A stretch of 64,000 bases of DNA from Rhizophagus clarus (lineage: Eukaryota; Glomeromycota; Glomeromycetes; Glomerales; Glomeraceae). Position numbers and translations under genes: made by a program. The first letter of the stretch is position 1, and each line of letters begins with the position of its first letter. Below are positions 1-11,702 of this stretch, piece after piece. The stretch is taken from assembly GCA_015698045.1 (NCBI GenBank), contig BLAL01000060.1:126501-190500 (forward strand), written 5' to 3'. Below the pieces are notes generated by a model. It was not told the origin of the DNA. It worked only from the letters and a program-made list of their open reading frames with translations, and searched no databases.

Positions 1-720
1 CAACAATCAGATCTAGCAAATGCTATATATGAAAAACTTGAAACTTATTGGAACAGACATATATCTAATTCATCAGCTATTTCTGCAATTCTTAATTCAT
101 GTTACAAACTTACAACTTTTAATGATCAAGAAGAACATAAAAATTATATTAATCACTTACAAACTTCAGTTTATTTTCTTTATACATTTCAAATTCCCAA
201 ATTACACCAAATACAACAAATGTAACTTCACAAGATTCACAAACTTATTTTTTAAATATGATTAATGATAGTCAAGATTATGCTGAAAATCATGAATATA
301 ATTGAAATTAATAATTATTTAAGTACACCATATGATATTAATGCAGATCCATTAGTATGGTGGAATGTTTACCAAAAAACTTACCCCATACTTTCATTAA
401 TAGCAAAAAATTATTTAATTATACAAGCCACAAGTGTACCATCTGAGCAAGCTTTTTCAGTGGCAGGTAACATTATTACATAAACCAGGAATAGGCTAGA
501 TCCTGAAACAGCACATGCAACTTTATGTCTTAAAAGTTGGATTGAAAATAAGTCAGGAGTTGTAAATAATGAAGATGATAAAGAAAATACTAGTACTATT
601 AATAGTAAAGACAGTGATAGTAGTAGTGATAAAGAAAGTACTAGTACTATTAGCAGTGAAGATAGTGATAGTAGTAGTGAAGATAGTGATAGTGAAAGTA
701 AAATTAATATTTTTTTTATT
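1..720 (+). pseudogene. hAT-family transposase, C-terminal half, broken
   Basis: In frame 1 the first 200 bases read as the helical part of a hAT transposase (AIYEKLETYWN). The frame shifts near 190 and again near 295. It then reads through the C-terminal dimerisation domain at 330-540, with the motifs WWNVYQKTYP, ATSVPSEQAFSVAG and, after an in-frame TAA at 481-483, TRNRLDPETA and LCLKSW. The tail (550-700) is Ser/Asp/Glu rich and built from a repeated S-T-I-S-S-E-D-S-D-S-S-S-type unit. hAT transposases excise and insert DNA with 8-bp target duplications; this copy cannot make an active enzyme. The 5' half lies outside the window. Confidence 0.8.
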
Positions 721-1042
721 TTTTTACATTTTTATTATATAAAAAAGTATTTATTACCTTTAAAAATTCCAAATATCTTGGTATTTCTAAAATAAAGAAA
801 TGTTCAAATAGAATTTTTTTTTTTAACCAATTCATTTTCAAACATTAGGTGTTCGAAATATTTCTAAAAAATACCAGTTATCTTGAATCTAAAAAGAATT
901 TTTTTTTACAAATTTTTTTGTAGGACCGCAGTCCAGACCACGGTTCTATAGGATCAATCGGTCCTAATCTCAGTCTGGTCCTGAACTGAGGACTGATGAA
1001 GACCGGACCAAGATAGACCAGTCCTGATTGTTAACATCCCTA
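1..1042 (+). mobile_element. 3' part of a hAT element, running in from the left edge
   Basis: The transposase relic at 1-720 is followed by a subterminal region rich in GACC/GGTC words (about 920-1030). An end sequence ACATCCCTA at 1034-1042 is the complement of a TAGGGATGT-type hAT terminus. The following eight bases (1043-1050) would be the target duplication, but the left end lies outside the window, so this cannot be checked. A very similar end (AATATCCCTA) occurs near 11345. Confidence 0.6.
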
Positions 1043-1190
1043 CTTACACCTTAAAAAGATAAACTGGACTGTCTTAATATAGAACCGCAGTCTTCCAGTC
1101 TTATTTCACATGACCAAAGACCAGTAAGACCGGTGGTCTTTTTAAGGACCGTGGTCTTTTCAAGGACTATTAGTCTTTTTTTTATCTTAA
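900..1190. repeat. GACC/GGTC-rich subterminal repeats
   Basis: Many short direct and inverted copies of GGACC, GACCGG, CAGTC and GGTCTT. Similar words return at 3400-3510 on the far side of the Tc1 element and again at 11281-11330. This is typical of transposase-binding subterminal repeats of hAT elements. The Tc1 insertion at 1460 appears to have split one such region. Confidence 0.5.
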
Positions 1191-1459
1191 AATTTTTTTG
1201 AAAAAAAAAATTAAAAATTCTTAAGTTCAGACTTCAGATGTCTTAGTTATATACTTCTTTTACTCTACTATCAGTGTTCCAGAAATCCAAGAAGCTGGCG
1301 TTCCTAAAAAAAATAAAAAGAGAAGAAGCATTAATATTTTTCTTTGAGATACAGTAATTACCTTTAGTATCAAAAAAAATAAACCCTCCTTGTCACACTT
1401 GCCTTCAGTAGTCTAGTATGGTACCTAGAAAGAAAAAAGAAAAAGACGTTAGTACTTAA

Positions 1460-3175
1460 TATGGTCTGGTGCAAAAAGATATGTACCTCAGATAAAACGC
1501 CAAAAATAAAATTTTTTATTAAATAAAAGAAGTTTTTTTTATTTATATCATATCAATACATATCCGAAAATATAAAAACATGAAAATTAAATTAAATCAT
1601 TCATCATCATCAGAATCATCATAGTCATCAAAATCTTCTTCAATTAATTGCGCATATTTGTCAGTTTCGCAATATTCTTTGGCATATTTAAGCGCCCTCC
1701 TCCAAAGACCAATTATAACTTTCGAGTCAATTTTTTCTTTAAATGTATTTAAAAGTGTATTTCTAATAGACAAAAGGTTCAGATGTGGACCCAAACTTGC
1801 AACTTCACCCTTTGCAACCGCCCAGACGCCCTCAATTGGCTGAAGTTCACAGTAGTAGGAAGGGTATAAAAAATTTGGTGATTATACCGTTCTGCTATCT
1901 TGACACAAGCAAATGGCACCTTTTTCTTATTCATTTGAACCAGCTCCAAAAGTTCTGGCCTTTGTAATTCATCAGAAAACTCAATATCATAAGCAATTAG
2001 CCAGTCAATTATTTCTTGTTTTTTCGTGCTTGAAGTTGGAATACTTTCAACTCGTCTTTTATGATATCTTGCCCCATCCATATGAATGTTTACTAACCCA
2101 TACTTTTCATAAATTGTTTCACAAAGAGTTGTAAAAAGGTTTTCAAAAATTTCCGCATTGAAGTTTCTGTGATAATCAATTTGATTAGGAATGATATTTG
2201 CACCTTTAATAACATCGGGAATGTCACTCCACTCCTCAGCATCATTTCTTTTTCGTCCCCTGTTTCCTGGAGGTTTAATTGTAGGATCCCAAATATGGAC
2301 AGAATTTGGAACAAGTTCATCATGTAACTTATTAGAAGAACCATTTTGGAATACAATAATTGCTCCAAAAATTACAACTAATGGACCATGCCCGGGCGTT
2401 AAGACAACACCTTGATGAGGAACCCATGTATTGCGTGAAATATAATGCAAATGACAATATGACTCATCAAGAAAAACTTCTGGACAACATGGAACATTAT
2501 TATTTCCTTCTAAATTAGCAAACCGAAAGTGAAGGTAGCGGCAACGGAAAGCAACATTGTTTGGTGATTCATGGAGGATGTTTCTTTGTTCTCCTTGTCC
2601 ATAATAATAGCCTAAAGCACGCAATGTCTGAAGAAGTTTCCATTTAGAGAGTGTGTATCCATGTTCAGATAGGTACTGTCAAAGGATAGGAGTTGAAACT
2701 TTCTTAGCTGTTTTGTTGGAATTCAGTATTTTTGTACGCAAAAGTTCTGAGATATTTTCGTCAGGTTGAGACTTAGGCCTTCCGAGGACTTCATGTGATG
2801 TAAATGTGCCATCATCATGTTTGTTCCAATCAGTTACTACCTTTCTGACTGTGCTTTCCACTATTCCCAACACCTCAGCAACATGCTTGCGTAATGGGAG
2901 GCTTTGATGGTCCATTCCTATGGACCTAGCCCCAGAGAAATAATTATATACATTGATTATTATTGATTTTTCGTTATCTGTTAATGGTGCGCCATCTCGT
3001 TTTAGGGAAGAATTAGCCATAGTATATTAAAAAAAATTTAAGGAAAAGTTGTATTTATTTATGTTCAGCCAAATTTATAAATTTAGGCCATTTTTGTTTT
3101 GGTCATACAGTATAATTCTTGGCATAAATCTTTTCCTTTTTTGGTGAGGTACATATCTTTTTGCACTAAACCATA
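1460..3175 (-). mobile_element. Tc1/mariner element with both terminal inverted repeats
   Basis: The ends are 31-bp inverted repeats, 1460-1490 and 3145-3175, of the form TATGGTYTRGTGCAAAAAG followed by ATATGTACCTCA. They differ at two positions only. Each end carries a TA dinucleotide (1460-1461 and 3174-3175), the usual duplicated target of this superfamily. The element is about 1.7 kb and holds one transposase gene on the minus strand, which is broken. The near-identical ends suggest a fairly recent insertion, or mobilisation in trans after the gene decayed. Confidence 0.88.
1597..3020 (-). pseudogene. Tc1/mariner (IS630-like) DDE transposase
   Basis: Starting at 3020, the first 113 residues form a helix-turn-helix DNA-binding region. 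It ends at an in-frame TGA (2679-2681), after which the same frame continues (LSEHGYTLSKWKLL) into the catalytic domain at 2624-1860. Visible catalytic motifs are VFLDESYCHLH (first Asp), NIHMDGARYH (second Asp) and, after a one-base frameshift near 1855, ELQPIEGVWAVAK (the final acidic residue). The C-terminus is an acidic Asp/Glu/Ser tail (1597-1640). One nonsense codon and one frameshift are the only defects seen. The original protein would be about 470 residues, a normal length for fungal members of the family. Confidence 0.88.
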
Positions 3176-3518
3176 TGTAATTACAAAAAAAAGGAGACTT
3201 CCCTTCCTTAATGTAACTATATTTCTAAACCTGAAAAACACTATCTCAATATGTGCATTTTTGAAATAAACTATATAAAGTGGTTTAAATTATAAAACTG
3301 GTCGGTCTTTATAATTTTTTGTAAGATGTGCATTAGTTAAATAACCTTATTTAGTAGTAAAATTACTCTTAATATGAAAACTGGTATAAGGATCTACATC
3401 AGTCCTGAGACCACTCTGACTGCGCCATAAAAAGAAAAGGCCACAGTTCAGTCTGGTCTGTCCCAAAGACTGCCAGTCTAAAGACCGAAACAGATCAGTA
3501 GGACCGTTGACCATCTTT
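3176..3518. other. Non-coding, GACC-rich flank of the Tc1 element
   Basis: No open frame is visible. The right half (3400-3510) repeats the GGTCC/GACC words seen at 900-1190, consistent with the other side of a hAT-type element interrupted by the Tc1 insertion. Confidence 0.4.
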
Positions 3519-3622
3519 AATTCGTGACTCTATCCACATGACTTGCTTACATTTTATTATGTTACACATTTGGCCAAAGATCTGCAATTTTTTAAGGTAT
3601 TATAAAATTTGACATATCAGCA
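3519..3622. repeat. Fragment of repeat family R
   Basis: About 100 bases beginning ATTCGTGACTCTATCCA match 47766-47868 almost base for base, with only a handful of substitutions. In the 47 kb copy this is the beginning of repeat R; here R is cut off after about 100 bp. Confidence 0.8.
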
Positions 3623-3629
3623 GATTTGT

Positions 3630-5050
3630 CTATCTAGGATTAATAAGTTTAAAGTAGGCAATTTTTGAAATAAATCGTACTCAAAATTGTGCTGTAGCAC
3701 AAAAAACCAGCTAATGATTTATCATCTGACTAGTGATCAGTTAAGATAAAAATTTTTATATCTCGAAACTGAAATAATGAGATAAAACATAGTCGCTTAA
3801 AACCCATTTCTCCTATGGAAAACCCATTTCTCACTCTTCGCTTAGATAGTTAGTTGTCAATTTAACAATTAAGTTTTTTTTTAAATACATATTAATAAAA
3901 AGAAAGAAATTAACATAATTTAAATATATAACTCTTTAAATCTATGTTTATTACACCCGGCATGCACATTTGTTCTCTCCACTATGATATTATGAAGATA
4001 TGCTTCGAAATTTAAAACAAATACAATTGAAAGTATATTATCAAAAAAAACTTGTTCTCCAGATAATTGTATTGAAAACAATAACGAAGTATAAAGTAGT
4101 TCAGAGTATCATTTATCTATACTGGTTAACTGGCATTCCATTGCCATCCTCGCTTGATTTAATTAGATAACGTGAATTACAGAAAAGATGGCTAAAATAA
4201 ATGGACTAACTGTATGGAGGTTCAATCTAATGCCATCATACATTATCATAAATACTTATTATTAATGAAAGAATCAAAAAATGCTTTACTTATTCTAACC
4301 CCTTGGCATAGGTATAATTGGTGAGGATGTTCATTTCGTTTGTTTTATTCTTTTTTTCTTTTTTAAGCATAATTTTTTCTCTATTAAAAATCCTAGGACA
4401 TTTCGGTAAGTTTATGTGGTATTTATTCACTTAGTCTTTCATTTTTTATTAACCAACGGTATATTGAAATCTGTGGTTGTGAATTTCTTATTTTATTTTT
4501 TTTTAATAATTTTATTCAATTTTTAGGAACAATATAACAATATATATATATGCAATGCTATTATTTATACTTTGAAGAGTGAAGTAGATGGGAAGCTCAG
4601 CATGCTGCAGAGAGAAGCCCTCCGAATGCTCATAAAACTTTGAAGCAGCTCGAATAGTCATGAATATATTAAGCATTTTCATGGATCGCACCCTCTCTTC
4701 ATTTTAATTTTTTAGAAAATCTGGAAAATTCGGCCAATGGTACGAAACCGTTGGATAGTCGATAGTTTGCTGTATAACGGTTGAAGTTGTAGTTGGTGTG
4801 GTAGTCGGTTAGATGTAGTAATGACAAAGACAGGAAATATTTAACCGAATAGTACTAGGGAAAGAGTAACCGTTATGAAGTCTGGCACTTATCACGTTGG
4901 AGGTAAGCGATTAAGAAAAAAGGCAGAATCAAATATTACATGGGAGTGAGACAGCTATTATAATTAGCTAAACATATGATAACACAGCCCTAAACCTTAG
5001 CATTGGTAATTTGTAAAAATATATAATAGCATAGATTATTCATATAGTAT
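3630..5050. other. AT-rich DNA without recognisable genes
   Basis: I see no sustained open frame, splice pattern or inverted-repeat pair in this stretch. A slightly GC-richer patch at 4560-4920 has no recognisable coding content. Confidence 0.4.
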
Positions 5051-5623
5051 TGTTAAAAATAACCAGCAAATTAAATAATAAATTTTAATTATTTCAATTG
5101 TTTTTTATTGTTAAACGCATCAGTTCGAATATTCATGCACTGATTCGAGGCAACAATCAGGGAGTTAGAATGAATGACGCTGTTGGCGTAGTAATCACGT
5201 GACATTGTGGCAAAGTATATAGAGCCGCCTAAGCCAAAGTCATCATAGCCTGTTATTTTTGATATTTCCGATTTATTTGATATATCAGTTTTATTTGATT
5301 TATCTGATTTATTTGATTTAATTGATTTATTTTATTTATTTGATTTATTAGTTTTATTTGATATATTAGATTTATTTGTTATATTTTTAAATATATTTTA
5401 TTTTGTATAAATATCCTGAAATTTCTTTTTAGTTGAAAAATATCAGAGTGTAATAACAAAGTTATAATAACCAGTTCATATAATTAATAAATAAACTCTT
5501 TTACCTTATAAACGAACTGTCCCTTTGTGAATAGTGTGTCTTGTTGATTGGACTTGAGACATATCTATTGCATCCCTGTCTCCAAGTCATAGTTACCTGA
5601 TCGATGAACTGACCAGAGTAACA
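5051..5623. repeat. Possible solo LTR
   Basis: The segment starts TGTTA and ends TAACA. It contains TATA-like elements (near 5216 and 5405) and an AATAAA-like signal near 5488, with GC-richer flanks, which together resemble a retrotransposon LTR. The flanking five bases do not match, so a target duplication is not supported. Inside, 5255-5395 is a degenerate repeat of a TGATTTATT word. Confidence 0.25.
5255..5395. repeat. Degenerate tandem repeat, TGATTTAT-type unit
   Basis: A run of roughly 9-12 bp units of the form TTTGATTTATT with TGATATAT variants. Low complexity and non-coding. Confidence 0.6.
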
Positions 5624-6009
5624 ATGCTAAGAAATACTAGGATCACGCACTGGTCAGAATAGTCCGTTTTGGCAAAATTTTTAAATTGCCGAAATTCAGT
5701 CTAATCTTAGCCAATCAGTCTCACAAAAATCGGCAATTAATTTTATGGATTTTATAGACAATTTGAACAATTTTTACATAGTAACGCGCTATTAGAAATT
5801 GGAAAATCAGATAGATATTCGAATTTACCAAACTACTTCAGAAAAAAATTGGCAAAAGATAACGATTTTAGATGATTTTAACGGTAGTTTGATTCTGTTT
5901 ATTAAATAATTTTTATTTCATTTCATTTATTCTTTTATGCATGTACAAATTACATCTACTTCTATTTTACTTATATACTCTAATTTAAAGCCGAATCCTA
6001 AGAAAAAAA

Positions 6010-6830
6010 AGAAAATTTATTTTGTTTTGAAACTCATCCAAAGATCAAGGGGATCCAGTCAAAAGACCTACAAAAAAAAAGCGAAATGTTAGTAAAAATA
6101 ACAAAAAAAATTGTTTTATTTCATAACTCGCTTGGGGAATAGGAAACTGAAACGAAACCAGATCTTATAAAAAAAAAAAGAAACAAGAAATGTTACATTT
6201 CTTAAAAAAAAAAGTTTCGAAGTTTGCTTCAAAACTTACTCAAGGAACTGACCCAAAAACTGAAAACATGCTTACAAAATAAATAAAAGAAACGGTTAGT
6301 TTCTTCAAAACAAAATTAATAAAACGTTTCGAAATAAACCATTAAGAAACTTACCAATCCCATCATCCCAAGATCCAAGAAGTGGTACCTACAAAAAAAA
6401 AAAAATAAAAATAAAAAAAAAAAGATGCTTCAAAACTTACCAAATCCAAAGCTTCAAAGCCGAAGAACTGCTTCAGCTTTCTCTCTATCAGCTTCTACTT
6501 TTGCTTTTTATTTCGCTTCAGGAGTCCTAAATCGGAATTTGACCAGATTCCTATAAGATAGAAATAAAAAAGCGTTAATTTGAGTTTTTTTTTAAAAGAT
6601 TACTATGATTCCGTTCTTCAAAAATTGGAACTGGCCGTCTAAAAAAAAAGAACTGTAAGTAACAGTTTGTTAGATATTAAAGTAAAAAAGAACCCACATG
6701 TATTTAACAAATCCACTCTAAATAAGAAAAATCAACCGTTTCGTTTAAAGAAATAATTTCAGGAATAGAAACCACCAACCGATGTTTAAAGACTCGAAAA
6801 TAAGCTGTCTAAAAAAAAAAGAGAAGAATC
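6010..6830 (-). repeat. Intron-like / micro-exon array (minus strand)
   Basis: On the minus strand, short blocks lie between acceptor-like T-runs ending GTAG and donors of the form GTAAGTTT. The clearest block is 6355-6388 (34 nt), with a TTTTTGTAG acceptor before it and GTAAGTTTCTTAATGG after it. Others end near 6072, near 6240 and at 6441. The intervening units contain GAAACG/CGTTTC pairs, as in the plus-strand arrays near 17 kb. The blocks do not join into a recognisable protein. Similar sequence continues weakly to about 7390. Confidence 0.5.
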
Positions 6831-7399
6831 GAAATTGTCTTTAAACTATGATTTTGCATTACGTTCCAAGTTTAAAAACATGTTGATACTATTCTTGATT
6901 TTGGTTTCCAATAAAGAATTATCCAAAAAGAAAAACTCCGAAATCCACGTTCAAGAAGACGAATTAGGAGAATTAAAAACAATGTACCGTTCATTTTTTT
7001 CCTCTTATAAACGAATGTTCTAATATCCGTTATTCATAACATACCTAGGAGTAACGCAAGGGTGTCTTAGTTCTTTGAATTTGGTCCATCTTGCACGAAA
7101 TGATGTTGACGTGCACGATGGTTCTATAAAATAACAAGTAATTCATCATTGGCCAGTTCTTCGAGATAGGAATTTGGTGGGAGAGGGTTATTTATAAATT
7201 ATTCTTTGACGAAACGTTTACAAGCTAATGTTTCATTTTTTTTTCTCTTTTTTAGGCGGTTCGTTCTTCGCCAATCTTCAGGGTTCTTACAATAACGTTT
7301 GTTAAAATTATCAAAATTTTTTTACATCCAGGACTTCAAAGAACCGATCAACTAAAAAAAGTAGGAAAAAAAAAATGAAACGTATATAAGTTTTGCTAA

Positions 7400-9235
7400 A
7401 GAAACAATTAAGAAATAAAAAATTGAAAGAATGAAACGCAAGTTTTATTAAAGAAATAAAACTATTTCTATAAGTTTGTTCGTTATATTTTAATTTACTG
7501 GCTCATTTTTTGCTATAATTCGAACGAAACTCATTTAGTTAATAAATAACCTTAACTGAAATAGGTGAGCATTAACAATTTAGTTAGAATTCTAATGTTT
7601 TGGGAGTTAGCGAGGGATTTTAGGGCAATACCTTGCTAAAGCCACCCAAAATTACACACGCCCAACAAGACTCTAACGTAACTTTAGTTAACACTAACCT
7701 GACATTTCGTTGGAAAGGGAGAAGACGAAGGAAAGGGAAAGGAAAAGACAGGAAAATAAATGGAAGGACGAACTGAAGAAAAAGAAAGATAAAAGAAGGG
7801 TTTCGTTAAAAGTTTAAAAAAATGACTTGATACATGACACAAAGTTCAATTTAATACCATTATTTAAGTCGAATATAGGTTGAATTGTATCAAATTACTT
7901 TTTTTGACTAGTGCACGAAGAAAAGATAACATAGTTAGAATAGCTTCTTTGTCGGTTGGCTGATCTTATTGTGCAATGCAACAGAAATAGACTTTTGATT
8001 GACGTGATAACTGTATATAATTTAATACAATATTTCAGTTAAAAAAATAAACTGAATTTCTTTTTTTATTAGTAACGCGCATTTATTGTAAATTACATTG
8101 TATATAATAAAAAAAATAATTTATCCAAAAATAAAATTTATTTACCTATTTTTGTCGCATGTATAAGTCATGGGGAACAGGTTTGAATCTATCAAGAAAT
8201 ATACCACATGGGAGGTTACTGATTTAATATTCATAATAATAATTTTCCCATAATGACATAATCTGCTGAAAAAAAAAAAAATCTTTTTTTCTTGAAATCA
8301 ATTTTTCATGAGATTTATAACGTTTAAAAAGTTTTTTTATCATAAAAGAAATATTTAATAAAACCATTTATTTATAAAAATTATTAGAAAATACAATAAT
8401 GTAAAAATTAAGACCAATCTCCATAGACCCAAACCAAATTTAAATCTAACATTTAAATTATCATAATTTCTTTCAAGGATTTGAAAGTCTTTCCATAATT
8501 TCTCATACCATTCCCTCGGCATGGAATTATTATCTTGATTACTGATGTGTACATTATTAATTACGTTAGCAAGGGCCTCGTCTAAATTGTGATTTTGTTC
8601 CTAATAAATATATATTAAATTAAATAAATAAATAATAGTTTGTAATTATGATTTATTTATTTATCTTATTGATAATTACCAATTTTTGCCCTTGCTGTTG
8701 GCGATGCACTTTACGACGAAAATATACTGTATGATTCTTTTTTCTTGAAGGAGAAGTCATGTTAAAATTTTTTTTAAAAAAATCGCATAATATATATAAT
8801 ATATGCAAGTCAAATCAATCACGTTAAAAATTTTTTTTTTTGTAATCGCATTTTTATATATCTATTATATGCAGTCTTTGCTTATATATAAGTTGTTAGA
8901 TAATCTTAAAATTGGAGAAAAACTTAATTATTCTAAATTTGTTAATAATCATGAATTAATATGCATGTTGAATTGGCTAAATCAATCTTTTCCTAATCTG
9001 CATATTTCGAATGATAGAAAAACTTAATGATTTCTAAATTTGTTAATAAATCACATTATTGGGAGAATTTTTTTACATGCTCGATAATTCGATAATCTTG
9101 AAATCAGGTTAAACTTAAATGATAAAAAAAAACTGATTATTTCCAAATTTGTTAATAAATCATGAATTTTTTAATACATTTTTTTTTTTTTTTGGATTTT
9201 TTAATATATCATCGTGAAAAAATTTTTATATAAGT
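7400..9235. other. AT-rich DNA without recognisable genes
   Basis: A purine-rich patch lies at 7700-7800. The rest is A/T runs. A 74-codon frame at 8803-9027 is made from A/T-rich sequence rich in Phe, Ile, Leu and Asn, and I do not consider it a gene. Confidence 0.4.
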
Positions 9236-9239
9236 ATAC

Positions 9240-9510
9240 CAACAATTTTTCTTTTACTCGATGTAATTATGAATAATGGTCATCCTAATGGCGTTATACA
9301 ACTGGTAGAGTATGAGAACTGGAAGCACTTCGTGGCCACAGTTACTGTGAACGTCCTTCTCTAATCGGCCCTCCTGGATAAGGCGTTGTATAACTGATAG
9401 TTATTTGTAATTACATACAGTACTATTTTTTGAGTTGCGTTGGTACTGACGTCCTCGTCGTGCAACTTGGGTATCAATATAATTATTGATAGCGAACAAG
9501 TACCAGGGTT
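9240..9510. other. GC-richer island with short palindromes
   Basis: This island stands out from its flanks. It contains GTTATACAAC near 9293 and its exact reverse complement GTTGTATAAC near 9383, plus GTTGC/GCAAC arms around a GACG...CGTC core near 9440-9465. No open frame is seen. It could be a structured RNA or a small mobile-element relic; the part near 9300 resembles a tRNA D-arm but the rest does not fold as a tRNA. Confidence 0.25.
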
Positions 9511-9787
9511 TAAACTGAGTTATTCAAGAAGTAGGTAAGATATTTGTAGTAAAATTTTTTGAACCCATATTTTAGTTATAATTATACAAATACATAAGCC
9601 ATATAATAAATATCACTATGTTTACTTATTGTTTTTCTTAAGTTACAGAGAGATATTGTGTTTATAATGTTTTATTATTATAAATAATCTAAGATACATA
9701 AATTTAATAAAGTTAACCAACCTTTAAAAAATACATGTATATAAATTTTTTACGTCAAAATTAAAATTATTATTATTTTTTTTTTTT

Positions 9788-10420
9788 TCAAATAAACAAT
9801 TCCCTTGATACAAAAAAATGTATATACACAAATCCTCCATTACGTATATTTTTTTTATCATCAATGTCTTTTTTTTGTTTCCATTCAACTGTGAGTTCTC
9901 CATAAGAATATTTTGAATTCTTGGTTGCCTTTTTTAATCGAAGTTTATCTAATGGGTTCTCTTCTTGATTTTGACCGCTTAATTGAACAAATGTTTTTTG
10001 ATTTTGCTGATAATATTTCACCCCCCAATTGGAATCATTAAAAATACTGGATAATTCTTGATAACCTATAGATCCGCGAAAAACACACTTTAATACTCCA
10101 GTACTTTTTTTATAGTAATGAATGTAGGGTTTGAATATTTCTTTAAATAAATCCACTGGACAATCCATAGATACACTTTGTAACCCAGTATTTTTCTTTC
10201 CAAGTCATCTATGAATCAAATAAACAATATTTTCTTTAAATTTATTAATTAAAAAACTTGGAATCTTTTCTTGTCCTGCGGGTATTTCATTGTATTTACG
10301 AATTATACTTTTATGTTTAAAGAAACTATGGCTAGACTTGAATTTTTTTTTACAAACAATACATTCAATATTGTTAATAATTATAATTGGAAGAGGAGGA
10401 AGTTCATCGTCTTTATTCAT
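9788..10420 (-). pseudogene. C2H2-type 'VYLIHR' family gene with one in-frame TGA
   Basis: Starting at 10420, an open frame gives a putative zinc-finger segment (CIVCKKKF...HSFFKH, with the last His ligand not obvious), then NIVYLIHR. It stops at a TGA at 10205-10207 and continues in the same frame (LGKKNTG) for another 140 codons to 9788. The second part has WGVKYYQQNQKTFVQL and YGELTVEWKQK and ends in a hydrophobic YIHFFVSRELF. I recognise this arrangement as a large lineage-specific family of Rhizophagus, function unknown. Apart from the TGA, which replaces what looks like a basic residue, the gene has no visible break, so it decayed recently or the TGA is an allele or sequencing variant. 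Upstream at 10550-10570 two GACGTCAT-like words could be regulatory. Confidence 0.65.
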
Positions 10421-10429
10421 TATAAAACC

Positions 10430-11280
10430 AGAAACTGAAAGTTGAAGAAAAAAAGATTGGTTGAAAAAAAAAAAAACTGAAAAATACTACTGTGTTTAAA
10501 GAAAATAAATTTTAGATCAGAACAAAAATTATACAGGACTTCGAGACGACAAAACGTCATAGACGTCATATGCGCCATGTGGTACTGTAATAAAAATAGA
10601 AAATCACGATCAACTCATAACCTATTTTGTGTAATAAAATCGTTTTAAGGGGAAACTGCTATCTGCTATGAAAAATTCACTGCTTTTAATTTTCTAACGA
10701 TAATTTAATAGCAATTGTAGAAGGCTTTTTTATAGTCTTTTCTTATTTTTTATAGCAGTTTTTTGAAAACTTTTTAACTTAAAAGTTTGGTGATTCCGTT
10801 TTTTTATAAATATACCAAAGAATTTTCTTCGTGAAATGAATCATTACTTTTTTATTTTTTTTTTATTATAAAATATTTTTTTGTAATAATTATTATATAA
10901 TATACTATATAGTATAATACGTCTATAATAAAATTTTTTATAATAGTATGTTCCATAAACCAATAAAATAAAATAAAATAATTGTAGATCCTATTGTATA
11001 TCCGCAATATTTCTGTATTACTTGAATTTGTCGCTTAATTAGTCAATTTGCCGTTAACTAGGCGCTGTTGAAAAAAAAAAAATTATTTTCGACATTACTG
11101 CCCAATTTTTTTATTTCTCACAATTTTTTTATAAAAGTATTTTTTTCTAATCTTTCAGGACGACTGGAATTTTGAACAAATGAACTATAGTTAGTTCTTT
11201 CATTTTTTTTTATTCTTCTTTTCATTATAAAGGAACACGTTAATATTTCCTTTAATTTTTAAATGAACAGGCAAAATCTA
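10430..11280. other. AT-rich intergenic DNA
   Basis: Nothing coding is visible. It holds several T-rich runs and an ATAT-rich stretch at 10880-10930. Confidence 0.4.
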
Positions 11281-11345
11281 AAATCAGTCCTATAGCTGCG
11301 GTACGGTCTGATCAGTTTAGACATTCAGGATTATTAATATCCCTA
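11281..11345. mobile_element. hAT-type terminus relic
   Basis: GATTATTAATATCCCTA at the right edge resembles the 1028-1042 end (TGATTGTTAACATCCCTA) and is preceded by CAGTCC and GGTCTGATC words. It is a short leftover of the same element family. Confidence 0.45.
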
Positions 11346-11473
11346 CTTTCTATTTTATAGGTTACTTTGAGTTAAATGGTAGAGAATTGGGAAGGGGACA
11401 AACGTTTCATTTTTTTAGAGAAGCAGAATTTATACTAGAAGCACATGATATTCCGATGAAGTCTAACAGGTGG

Positions 11474-11702
11474 TGAATAGCATCAGTCCGAGGAGAAGGG
11501 ATCAATAGGACCTGCTACGGAGAAATATTATACTTCTGATTATATAGAAGGTGTGGACCTCTTGCTTGGTAGGTTCAATCAAAGTATGCATTTTGTGGTT
11601 AGCATCACCAGTATAAATGACTACCTTGAAGTCCTACCGCTAGTTTATTAATATGTATAGTAATAATAATGTATATAGCCATTTGAGTGATGAATAGCAT
11701 CA
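11474..11702. mobile_element. SINE-like insertion flanked by 12-bp direct repeats
   Basis: TGAATAGCATCA occurs at 11474-11485 and again at 11691-11702, flanking about 205 bp of GC-richer sequence. That segment has a GGTTCAATC box near 11571, reminiscent of an RNA polymerase III B box, and its right end has a TAATAATAATG-type tail. These are the features expected of a SINE with target duplications. No clear A box or tRNA head was found. Confidence 0.35.

Noticed and set aside
985..1020. Possible hammerhead ribozyme (CTGATGA near 993)
   Set aside because: The required GAAA and paired stems are absent; the match lies within GACC-type transposon repeats.
9290..9390. tRNA gene
   Set aside because: A D-arm-like stretch (CTGGTAGAGTATGAG) is present, but no T-arm box or acceptor pairing follows.
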